Below are positions 6,244-11,935 of a stretch of DNA of 12,534 nt, piece by piece. The DNA is taken from assembly GCA_016214425.1 (NCBI GenBank), contig JACRON010000090.1, forward strand, positions 1-12,534. Direction: 5' to 3'. How positions within the stretch are numbered: the stretch's first letter is position 1; every line of letters begins with the position of its first letter. The notes below the pieces were generated by a model. That model saw only the letters and a list, made by a program, of their open reading frames with translations, was not told the DNA's origin and made no database searches. The position numbers and the translations under genes were made by a program. Origin of the DNA: Nitrospirota bacterium (GTDB taxonomy: Bacteria; Nitrospirota; CAKKRA01; 9FT-COMBO-42-15).

Positions 6244-6306
6244 GAAGTAGTTAAGGATAAAGAAGGATAAAGAGAGGATAAATGGGTGACCCCCTTTTGC
6301 GACCTA

Positions 6307-6565
6307 CTCAGACAAGATAGACCTGCCAAGATTTGTATGAACAATCACGCCTGTTGCATTAATCACTGGCCTGAGGTTTAATTGGGTGAGGGTGTTAAGA
6401 ATTTCGCCAGCCCTGTTTAGAATTTCTGGGGGCTGGAGGCTGGGGAACTGCCTGTTTTTCTGTTTTCAAAATCACCTTCCTCTTTTCATCTATTGCCATC
6501 CGCAATGCCTCAAGCACCAATGCACGAGGGGTATTCTCAAGCCATTTTAAGACAGCGGCCTCTTT
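6307..6565 (-). pseudogene. Fragment of a second selA, frameshifted
   Basis: This stretch aligns to intact selA at 4405-4677, covering SelA residues of about 19 to 109. On the minus strand it reads KEAAVLKWLENTPRALVL and EALRMAIDEKRK, then shifts frame in a run of C near 6427-6431, then reads NRAGEILNTLTQLNL and RPVINATGVIVHTNLGR up to ILSE followed by TAG. The first 57 plus-strand bases (6307-6363) are identical to 4405-4461, while the remainder is clearly diverged although the encoded protein is similar. Neither end of the gene is present. It cannot make a working enzyme. Confidence 0.88.
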
Positions 6566-6600
6566 CCTCGGCAAGCCGCCAGCCCGACAAGCTGTCAGAC

Positions 6601-6635
6601 CTGCCTATTCCCTGTCTTCCGACAGGTAGAGGCAG
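6601..6635. repeat. Compound hairpin with CCTGTC and CTGCCT arms
   Basis: CTGCCT (6601-6606) pairs with AGGCAG (6630-6635), and inside it CCTGTC (6611-6616) pairs with GACAGG (6621-6626). It interrupts a sequence that otherwise resembles 8859-8891, so it looks like a small inserted repeat. Confidence 0.55.
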
Positions 6636-6641
6636 ACAGGG

Positions 6642-6663
6642 GCAAAGCCGATGATTGCTTGTT
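6642..6663. repeat. 22-bp direct repeat, copy 1
   Basis: GCAAAGCCGATGA followed by TTGCTTGTT recurs at 8870-8891 with two mismatches and in the same orientation. Both copies are preceded by CTGTCAG, here displaced by the inserted hairpin at 6601-6635. Confidence 0.7.
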
Positions 6664-6668
6664 GTTTC

Positions 6669-6759
6669 CGATATATGAGACATTTTGCTGGAGCGTACCC
6701 ACGGAAGTAGAACGTCCCCATAGGGCGAAGTAAGTTACTCCGAACGGAGTCATATATCG
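6669..6759. repeat. Inverted repeat CGATATATGA bracketing about 70 bp
   Basis: CGATATATGA (6669-6678) and TCATATATCG (6750-6759) are exact reverse complements. The interior contains a small perfect hairpin ACTCCGAACGGAGT (6737-6750). The unit ends one base before the inverted repeat at 6761-6781. It could be a short non-autonomous element or a structured recombination site; nothing inside codes for protein. Confidence 0.6.
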
Positions 6760-6796
6760 TGTTGTGCACAGTCTTGGCTGATTAAATCAAGTCAAT

Positions 6797-6826
6797 CCCT
6801 ACAAGGACATGGACGTCCTTGTAGGG
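6797..6826. terminator. Perfect 12-bp inverted repeat downstream of DUF1801 gene
   Basis: CCCTACAAGGAC (6797-6808) and GTCCTTGTAGGG (6815-6826) surround the loop ATGGAC. It lies 7 nt beyond the DUF1801 stop and could stabilise or end the three-gene transcript. There is no T-tract, so it may instead be a dispersed palindrome. Confidence 0.5.
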
Positions 6827-6833
6827 CAAACCC

Positions 6834-7178
6834 TTAAAGATGACAAGATTTATCAATATAATATCTTATCTTTTTTTCTTTAATATCCTCATAGGTTGAT
6901 ATTTTAATATGTCGCCTTTCTTTTCCTTTTCCTTCTAAGATTAGATATGGATCATCAATTTCCCGCTCTTTTTCAAATTCAACCGTTATATGATTCTTTC
7001 TGGCAAACAAACCACATAAAAGCCTATTGGTTTTATATACTATTCCACCGTACATCATAACTTCTGTAGCTTCTGGTATTACCTGCAAAACTATTTTTCG
7101 TAATGCTATAATAATTTTCGCTTTTTCAGGCATGAATGCTTCTAAATCATCCAAGAATTGTTTTACACTTTGATCCAT
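6834..7178 (-). CDS. DUF1801 (YdhG-like) domain protein
   Basis: The 114-residue product fits DUF1801: MDQSVKQFLDDL, then LRKIVLQVIPEATEVMMYGG (residues 26-45), then a strand-rich segment and a C-terminal HIKISTYEDIKEKKI. The family is small, cytosolic and of unsettled function. AGGAGC lies about nine nt before the ATG, inside the end of the upstream VOC gene, whose stop is only 3 nt away. The two are therefore one operon. Base composition is very AT-rich compared with selA or dsrK, which suggests transfer from another lineage. Confidence 0.8.
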   Translation of the reverse strand: MDQSVKQFLDDLEAFMPEKAKIIIALRKIVLQVIPEATEVMMYGGIVYKTNRLLCGLFARKNHITVEFEKEREIDDPYLILEGKGKERRHIKISTYEDIKEKKIRYYIDKSCHL

Positions 7179-7181
7179 TTT

Positions 7182-7601
7182 TCATTGCTCCTGTTTGGCA
7201 AAACCTAAAATATAACCATTACAATCACTAATATAAAACTCACGCATTCCGTACCAGGTTGTGAAAATGTCTTTTACTATTTTTACTTTGTTTTTTAGTT
7301 TTTCATAAGTACTATTAACATCATCTACTTCAAAATAAAAAGAGATAGAGGCTCCTATTGACTTATTTTTAAAATAGGAAATATCATTCGACAGGCTTTC
7401 TTTTGCCTGAAACATAATTTCAATAGAACCATGCTTAACAAAAGCATATACTAATTTTCTTTTAAAATCATTTTCTACAATTACCTCATTTTTATCCTGC
7501 GGAACTCCCATCACAAAATCAAAATTTAAGCTTTCTTTATAAAATTTTAATGTTTTTTGTACATCATCTACCATCATGTTAGTTGTCAATTTTATCAACA
7601 T
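7182..7601 (-). CDS. VOC superfamily protein (glyoxalase / bleomycin resistance-like)
   Basis: The 139-residue protein has the two beta-alpha-beta-beta-beta modules of the vicinal oxygen chelate fold. The first runs from TTNMMVDDVQKTLKFYKESLNF (about 6-27) and the second from SISFYFEVDDVNSTYEKL (about 85-102) to WYGMREFYISDCNGYILGF (about 117-135). Members include glyoxalases, dioxygenases and drug-binding resistance proteins. The substrate cannot be predicted here, and the usual metal ligands are not obvious. The ATG at 7601 is preceded by AGAGG at a spacing of 6 nt. It probably forms one transcription unit with the DUF1801 gene and lies downstream of the AraC-type regulator. Confidence 0.85.
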   Translation of the reverse strand: MLIKLTTNMMVDDVQKTLKFYKESLNFDFVMGVPQDKNEVIVENDFKRKLVYAFVKHGSIEIMFQAKESLSNDISYFKNKSIGASISFYFEVDDVNSTYEKLKNKVKIVKDIFTTWYGMREFYISDCNGYILGFAKQEQ

Positions 7602-7639
7602 AATAAACCTCTAAATTAAAGAATTTATATAAATATAAC

Positions 7640-8397
7640 CTATAAATCAGCAGTAGTATTGTAAAAATGCGACATATCTATTTTTCTTGATGGAGTTGTC
7701 CCTGAAAACTCTTTATATTCTCTGCAAAAATGAGCTTGATCATAATAACCCGCATCTAAAGCTATAGAAATAAGAGAATCATTTTTTTTGTTTTGAGCAT
7801 TTTATTTGTATATCGAAAACGGACAATTCTTGAGTATAGTTTTGGTGACATTCCAACAAAATCTAAGAATTTACGTTCAAGATGACGCTTTGAAACGCCT
7901 ACATTATTTGCAATATCATCAATTGATTTTAAACCTTGATATTGTTCTATCAAATTGACTGTTAAACAAACAGTTTTATCAAATTTCTTTTCTAAAAATA
8001 TTTTTTTTAAATTTCTCTCCAGCATATCAGGAATTAGATTTCTTTTATATAGAATAGTACTTGGGGTAATGATATTAATATCAAAATCTCTTATCTCCAT
8101 CAGTGAATATTTTTTATCTGTTAGTTCTTTCATTGGAATATTTAGAAAAGGCGCAGCACAACCGGTTTTAAAACGAATTCCAAACATTAACCCAAAGGGT
8201 TCTATATACACCTCATTCGGTTTTGTCATACATCCAACTACCATTTTTTCACATTTATTATTAAATGACAATACTATATCTGTACAACCATCGGGTAATA
8301 TTGTTACATTTACTCTTTCTGATTGCTTATTGAATTGAACCCAATAAGCATCAATATATTGAGTAGCCCAGTTTCCAGGAATAATCTCATTATACAT
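7640..8397 (-). CDS. AraC-family transcriptional regulator with a frameshift
   Basis: The N-terminal part (about 1-130) resembles the DUF6597-type sensor domain (AYWVQFN, ILPDGCTDIV), and the C-terminal part is an AraC helix-turn-helix (IDDIANNVGVSKRHLERKF, VGMSPKLYSRIVRFR). The uninterrupted frame ends at 7762 after 211 residues, inside the second helix-turn-helix. One frame over, the expected ending continues: LISIALDAGYYDQAHFCREY, then KEFSGTTPSRK, to a TAG at 7640. The shift lies in a run of eight A on the coding strand (plus strand T at 7782-7789). Nine A would restore a 252-residue protein. This could be a real mutation, an assembly error or slippage at the A-tract. It probably regulates the VOC/DUF1801 genes downstream. 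Confidence 0.85.
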
Positions 8398-8468
8398 ATT
8401 GTCATCCCGCTATCTAAAATGGCGCTTGGATGCGCCGCATAAATAATATATCTCAGCCAAGATTGCGC

Positions 8469-8533
8469 ACAACGGTGCTGCGGCTCGCCGAAGCGCCTTT
8501 AAGTATTGCAGTTGCAACTTCATTTTATTTTCT
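8469..8533. repeat. Hairpin direct repeat, copy B (attC-like)
   Basis: This copy matches 9610-9674 with about nine differences in 65 positions. It contains GGTGCTGCGGC (8474-8484) and GCCGAAGCGCC (8487-8497), an 11-bp stem with two mispairs. On the minus strand the hairpin is followed immediately by GTTGTGC, the outer end of the inverted repeat at 8453-8473, and preceded by TTGCAACTGC. AAC and GTT ends around a palindrome recall integron attC sites, but the core bases do not match GTTRRRY well. Its right end overlaps the stop of the gene at 8525-8821. Confidence 0.6.
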
Positions 8534-8821
8534 TCGGTGATTATAAAGCTCGTGAAGGATCTTTTTGGGTAACGCTCCAAGCGGTGTCAATTTAATAAAA
8601 CGGTCGCGCTGAATTATTTTTAAAAATTCTTCTGTCAGCCGAAAAAAGGGGATGTTGTTAAATGTCTGGTTGGAAATATCCCCTTTAATTTTTAGCGGTG
8701 AATTATCGCCAAAGGTGTCGTAGAGCAGGCTATGAACTTCATTGGGTGTTAGCCCGCAAAAGTCGTCAAGCGGTATTTTATTAACTAAAAGCCGTATTGA
8801 TTCAAGGTCTTGCTGTTTCAT
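8525..8821 (-). CDS. Hypothetical protein, possibly a truncated N-terminal domain
   Basis: The 98-residue product contains CGLTPNEVHSLLYDTFGDNS (about residues 22-41) and FFRLTEEFLKIIQ...KLTPLGALPKKILHELY (about 59-93). I recall this pattern from the N-terminal part of longer uncharacterised bacterial proteins, so this copy may be cut short; that is memory, not a search result. Its stop lies exactly where the hairpin repeat copy B begins, which would fit a recombination junction. A weak AAGGA lies 12 nt before the ATG. No signal peptide or membrane segment is visible. Function unknown. Confidence 0.6.
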   Translation of the reverse strand: MKQQDLESIRLLVNKIPLDDFCGLTPNEVHSLLYDTFGDNSPLKIKGDISNQTFNNIPFFRLTEEFLKIIQRDRFIKLTPLGALPKKILHELYNHRRK

Positions 8822-8844
8822 TTATTGGTATCATCCTTAGAGCA

Positions 8845-8873
8845 TTGCATCTCTGATAATCTGTCAGATGCAA
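8845..8873. repeat. Imperfect hairpin upstream of the 98-residue gene
   Basis: TTGCATCTCTGA (8845-8856) pairs with TCAGATGCAA (8864-8873), leaving two bases bulged. It adjoins the direct repeat at 8870-8891. Confidence 0.5.
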
Positions 8874-8891
8874 AGCCGATGACCGCTTGTT
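8870..8891. repeat. 22-bp direct repeat, copy 2
   Basis: This is the partner of 6642-6663 (20 of 22 identical, same orientation). The two copies bracket the region holding the AT-rich block and the 98-residue gene. Confidence 0.7.
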
Positions 8892-8900
8892 AATGGTTTT

Positions 8901-9012
8901 GCAACATGTTGCCCGACGCATTCCATTTTAATCTCAATAATAAGGGAGGGGCATGGAGCAACCTTAAATCTTTATCCAAATTAATTGAAGCGTCTTAAGG
9001 CCTGTTGTTATG
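8901..9012. other. Candidate degenerate attC-like site
   Basis: The sequence runs from the 12-bp palindrome GCAACATGTTGC (8901-8912) to GTTGTTATG (about 9004-9012). Just inside, GACGC (8915-8919) and GCGTC (8990-8994) can pair across about 70 nt. On the minus strand it reads CATAACAACAGGCCTTAAGACGC minus three bases at its start, a form common at the 5' end of integron attC sites. It lies directly downstream of the second YgiT gene, where a cassette recombination site would be expected. The other half does not complete a canonical core, so this is tentative. Confidence 0.35.
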
Positions 9013-9037
9013 TTAAGTGGGTACTGTCTTTTCTTAA

Positions 9038-9265
9038 TTATGCAAAATTAGCAACAGGAATAGAGCGCTTTACAGCAAAACCTCTTTTGTGAAGCTTAAT
9101 ACGCTCAATTTCATGAAGTGTTTCCGCTTCAAGATAACTCTCTCCACAGTGAGGGCAAGCCACAATAGGAACATTTTCTATGACTAAAATGTCTTTGCCC
9201 CTGCCATAAGTTCTGGCAACCCTGCGGATACGCGCGCCTTCTTTTCCGCAAATTTCACATATCAT
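9038..9265 (-). CDS. YgiT-type zinc finger protein, second copy
   Basis: The 75-residue product has CEIC (C3, C6) and CPHC (C37, C40) knuckles around ARIRRVARTYGRGKDILVIE, the YgiT/MqsA-type zinc-binding fold. The C-terminal third (HEIERIKLHKRGFAVKRSIP) is basic. The ATG at 9265 is chosen over upstream Met codons because AGGAGGAG lies five nt before it and because the longer frame would overlap the DUF4258 gene. It follows that gene by 25 nt on the same strand. By family and position it is the probable antitoxin or accessory partner. It is only distantly similar to the pair at 713-1266, so the two did not arise by recent duplication. Confidence 0.83.
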   Translation of the reverse strand: MICEICGKEGARIRRVARTYGRGKDILVIENVPIVACPHCGESYLEAETLHEIERIKLHKRGFAVKRSIPVANFA

Positions 9266-9290
9266 ATCTTCTCCTCCTCTCATAGACATA

Positions 9291-9572
9291 TTATGGCACA
9301 TATACTGTAATAATAACAAGTTTACCTGTTGGACTTATTTTTGTAATAACTTCAACTTCACCACCAGCAATAGTTTTTCCATTAATACGATATTTCCATT
9401 CTGCAGTTATCCTGTCTTTTTGCCGCTCAGTAATTTTACCTGTCAGAATACAACGCTCTATGTCATATATGGTCAAACACTCGTTGTCCATTTCTTCTTC
9501 AGCATGAATCGTCATAATATATTGACGCTTGCGAATTTTATCTCTCATTACTTTCAAGATTCTATCGAACAT
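9291..9572 (-). CDS. DUF4258 family protein, second putative toxin
   Basis: The 93-residue product has the family layout: an N-terminal helix, YIMTIHAEEEMDNECLTIYD (about 18-37) with the conserved His-x-x-x-E/R-M-pattern, ERCILTGKITERQKD (about 39-53), then strands ending in LVIITVYVP. An ATG at 9572 with AAGGA five nt upstream is preferred; a GTG at 9602 would add ten residues but has no binding site. It is predicted to act as the toxin with the YgiT protein downstream, by analogy with other DUF4258/YgiT pairs. Confidence 0.8.
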   Translation of the reverse strand: MFDRILKVMRDKIRKRQYIMTIHAEEEMDNECLTIYDIERCILTGKITERQKDRITAEWKYRINGKTIAGGEVEVITKISPTGKLVIITVYVP

Positions 9573-9609
9573 TATTATCCTTTGCCTTTTTACACGCACC
9601 ACATTTCAT

Positions 9610-9674
9610 ATAACGGCGCTGCGGCTTGCCGCAGCGCCTTTTAGTATTGCAGTTACAGCTTCATCTTATTTTCT
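9610..9674. repeat. Hairpin direct repeat, copy A (attC-like)
   Basis: It contains a perfect 11-bp stem, GGCGCTGCGGC (9615-9625) and GCCGCAGCGCC (9628-9638), with a 2-nt loop. On the minus strand it is preceded by TGTAACTGCAATAC and followed by GTTATATG. About 56 of 65 positions match 8469-8533. It sits at the junction between the dsr operon and the accessory region, in the leader of the second toxin-antitoxin pair. Confidence 0.65.
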
Positions 9675-9691
9675 ACCATTTGTTTTGTCAA
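9663..9691 (-). promoter_or_regulatory. Predicted promoter of the second DUF4258/YgiT pair
   Basis: On the minus strand a perfect TTGACA (9686-9691) and TAAGAT (9663-9668, 4 of 6) are spaced by 17 nt. Transcription from about 9655 would place the hairpin of repeat copy A in an 80-nt leader before the DUF4258 start. Confidence 0.5.
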
Positions 9692-9727
9692 GAAAAAATA
9701 CGGATGGTGAAATAGCTTCTACACCTT

Positions 9728-11218
9728 CTACTCTTTTGCCCCAAGCACGATTGCCTTTGAGATGAGCTGGTGAACGCCGCCGACCATCTCCATTGGCATC
9801 TTGTAATAAGGTAGGACCTTAGAGAATTGCGCCTTGCAGATGGCGCAGATTAAGGCAAGAAAATTTACATTGTGGCTGTCTATTACCTCTTTTAATGCCT
9901 GAACACGGGGCATTGCTCCTTTGACACGGAGTTCCATTAGCTCGTCTGTCAAAAGTCCGCCTCCGCCTCCGCAGCAGAAGGTCCTCTCTTTAATGGTGTG
10001 CTCTGCCATGTCAACAAACTTGTTGCAGGTTGCTTTGATGAGCGCCCTCGGTATCTCAAACTGGCCGCCAGGCTTTTTACCCATCCTTGACGCCCTTGCA
10101 ACATTGCATGAGTCATGGAAGGTAACAGTAAATTCATCATTTGCTGATTTGTCTAATTTTAATGCCCCACGATTTATCAAATCATAAGAAAGCTCGCAGA
10201 TGTGCTGGGGCGCTGGATATTTTGGGTCTAAGAAATCAAATGGACCTATAAGCGTGTTCCAGAAGCTGTAGCCTACCCTCCAGGCATGTCCGCATTCGCC
10301 CACAACAATCCTCTTTACCTTTAAAGCCAATGCCTGCTCCCTTATCCTGCTTGCTATTTTCTGCATGTGTGAATAATTGCCAATGAATATGCCAAAATTT
10401 GCGAACTCAGAGGCATATGAGCTGACTGTCCAGCTTATGCCTGCCTGATGAAATACCTTTGCATAGCCGACTAAGGATTCAACATGGGGTGTGCTGAAGA
10501 AGTCTGCTGAAGGCGCGATAAGCAGAACCTCTGCGCCAACAACATCCATTGGGAATTTCACATCAACGCCTGTAGTATCTTTAACATCCTCTTCAAGGAA
10601 GTCCAGTGTGCTTCTTAAAGCAGGGCCCGGGATTCCAAGATTGTTTCCTGTCTCCTCAACCTTTGCTATAATCTCATTGGAATATTTCTGCCCCATGCCA
10701 ATGGCATCCATCAGCTCCCTTGCAGCCATTGATATCTCTGCTGTATCTATGCCATAAGGGCAGAACACAGAGCATCTCCTGCATTGTGAGCATTGATGGA
10801 AATAGGTGTACCACTCCTTTAATGTATCCTCTGTAAGCTCCTCTGCATTTACCAACTTGCCGAGCAGTTTTCCTGTTGGTGTAAAGTATTTCCTGTATAT
10901 CTTTCTCATTAATTCCTGTCTTGCGACAGGCATGTTGTTCGGGTCTGCTGTGCCGAGATAATAATGGCATTTGTCTGTGCATGAGCCGCACTTAACGCAG
11001 ATATCAAGATATACTTGAAGCGAACGATATTTCTTTAAAAGCTCTGCCATCTTTTCTATTAATTTCTCTTTCCAGTTGTCTACAAGCTTTGAAGGAAAGC
11101 CGAGCTTCGTCATGTGCGCTTCGCTTGCAGGATAGCACTTGTAGTCTGCTGTGGCGCCTGTCTTTATATTTGGTATCTCTATACGCTCTTTTATCTCTGG
11201 TATCTGGATATCTGCCAT
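9728..11218 (-). CDS. dsrK: Sulfite reduction-associated complex protein DsrK (HdrD-like)
   Basis: DsrK is the cytoplasmic iron-sulfur subunit of the DsrMKJOP membrane complex, which links the quinone pool to the DsrC/DsrAB sulfite/sulfide pathway. The 496-residue product has two [4Fe-4S] ferredoxin-type motifs, CVKCGSCTDKC (C74, C77, C80, C84) and CSQCRRCSVFC (C143, C146, C149, C153). It ends with the catalytic Cys-rich domain: HDSCN (C371), TFCCGGGGG (C415, C416) and CAICK (C458, C461), as in HdrD heterodisulfide reductases. Phrases such as YYLGTADPNNMPVARQE, ASRMGKKPGGQFEIP and MVGGVHQL are characteristic of DsrK. Its ATG overlaps the DsrM stop as TAATG. No dsrJ follows; the accessory region begins within about 40 bp of the stop. 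Confidence 0.93.
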   Translation of the reverse strand: MADIQIPEIKERIEIPNIKTGATADYKCYPASEAHMTKLGFPSKLVDNWKEKLIEKMAELLKKYRSLQVYLDICVKCGSCTDKCHYYLGTADPNNMPVARQELMRKIYRKYFTPTGKLLGKLVNAEELTEDTLKEWYTYFHQCSQCRRCSVFCPYGIDTAEISMAARELMDAIGMGQKYSNEIIAKVEETGNNLGIPGPALRSTLDFLEEDVKDTTGVDVKFPMDVVGAEVLLIAPSADFFSTPHVESLVGYAKVFHQAGISWTVSSYASEFANFGIFIGNYSHMQKIASRIREQALALKVKRIVVGECGHAWRVGYSFWNTLIGPFDFLDPKYPAPQHICELSYDLINRGALKLDKSANDEFTVTFHDSCNVARASRMGKKPGGQFEIPRALIKATCNKFVDMAEHTIKERTFCCGGGGGLLTDELMELRVKGAMPRVQALKEVIDSHNVNFLALICAICKAQFSKVLPYYKMPMEMVGGVHQLISKAIVLGAKE

Positions 11219-11935
11219 TACTGCTTCTCCTTTATTTCAGCCCACGGAGCAATAAGCCTCTTCTCTCTTGGATTGTCTGCCTGATTCCTTGTTGGGCTGA
11301 AGAATATGCCGCCTGCATGCATAAGCTTGCTGTATGGAAAATAGATGAGCAGGATTAAGACAAGAGAAAGATGTATGAGAAAGATTGGGTCTAATGGTAT
11401 AGTTGTCGGCCTGAACAGCATCAGGCTTAGCATGTATGCCTTTATATTTATCAGGTCAGGCCTTGTAACAAATTTTAAAAGCAGTCCGCTTAATGCAATT
11501 GATATTATTAGAAGGAGAAGAACATAGTCCTCCACAATAGAGGAGATGTATCTTGTCCTGTCAACAATAAGCCTTCTTATAAACAGATATGCTGCTGTTG
11601 CTGGCAGAACAAGCCCTGCATATATGCCGAGAGGCTGAATCAATGCTATAGGCTCTGGAATGGGATTAAGGAAGTATCTAAGGTGCCTTAAGATTACAAC
11701 CAAAAACGCTGCATGAAAGGCATAGCCTCCAATCCATGTCCATTTATTGCCTTTAAAAAGACTGCTGAAGAACAGCGCCTCGCCTGCAACCCTTAAGGCA
11801 GCGCCCATGCCTGTTGTTGGCGCAGGTGTTGTTGAAATCTTGAATGGCGAGGAGAAAGCCGTATATAAAGATGCCCGCTGCGCCGTATGAAAAGATTGTA
11901 AAAACTATGGTAACAAGTATTGTTAATGCGTCCAT
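11218..11935 (-). CDS. dsrM: DsrM, NarI-like cytochrome b subunit, interrupted by a frameshift
   Basis: DsrM is the membrane haem-b subunit that pairs with DsrK. The start (ATG 11935) overlaps the upstream stop as TAATG and gives MDALTILVTIVFTIF plus YGAAGIFIYGF, one membrane helix. In that frame the sequence degenerates and stops at 11753. One base over, reading resumes as SSPFKISTTPAPTTGMGAA (the typical DsrM loop) and continues through FKGNKWTWIGGYAFHAAF, RHLRYFL, DRTRYISS, several membrane helices, and LIYFPYSKLMHAGGIFFS PTRNQADNPR to a TAA at 11218. The shift lies near 11845-11875, and the loop between IFIYG and PFKIS looks shorter than in relatives, hinting at a small deletion. About 239 codons in all, similar to short DsrM proteins of sulfur oxidisers. 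An internal ATG at 11808 could make a truncated form. Confidence 0.85.

Larger units (their letters stand above)
6761..8473. mobile_element. AT-rich three-gene block bounded by 21-bp inverted repeats
   Basis: GTTGTGCACAGTCTTGGCTGA minus its last base begins at 6761, and the reverse complement recurs at 8453-8473; 19 of 21 positions match. Between them lie AraC, VOC and DUF1801 genes on the minus strand. Sampled lines of this block have about 23-30 percent G+C, far below the flanking operons. A GGCGC/GCGCC hairpin (8421-8436) lies just inside the right end. No transposase is present and I see no target-site duplication. The block could be a non-autonomous mobile unit or a gene cassette; the boundary and the foreign composition are seen, the mechanism is inferred. 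Confidence 0.55.

Noticed and set aside
9921..10991. Several open frames inside the dsrK region in other frames
   Set aside because: They overlap dsrK entirely, and dsrK carries all expected cysteine motifs.
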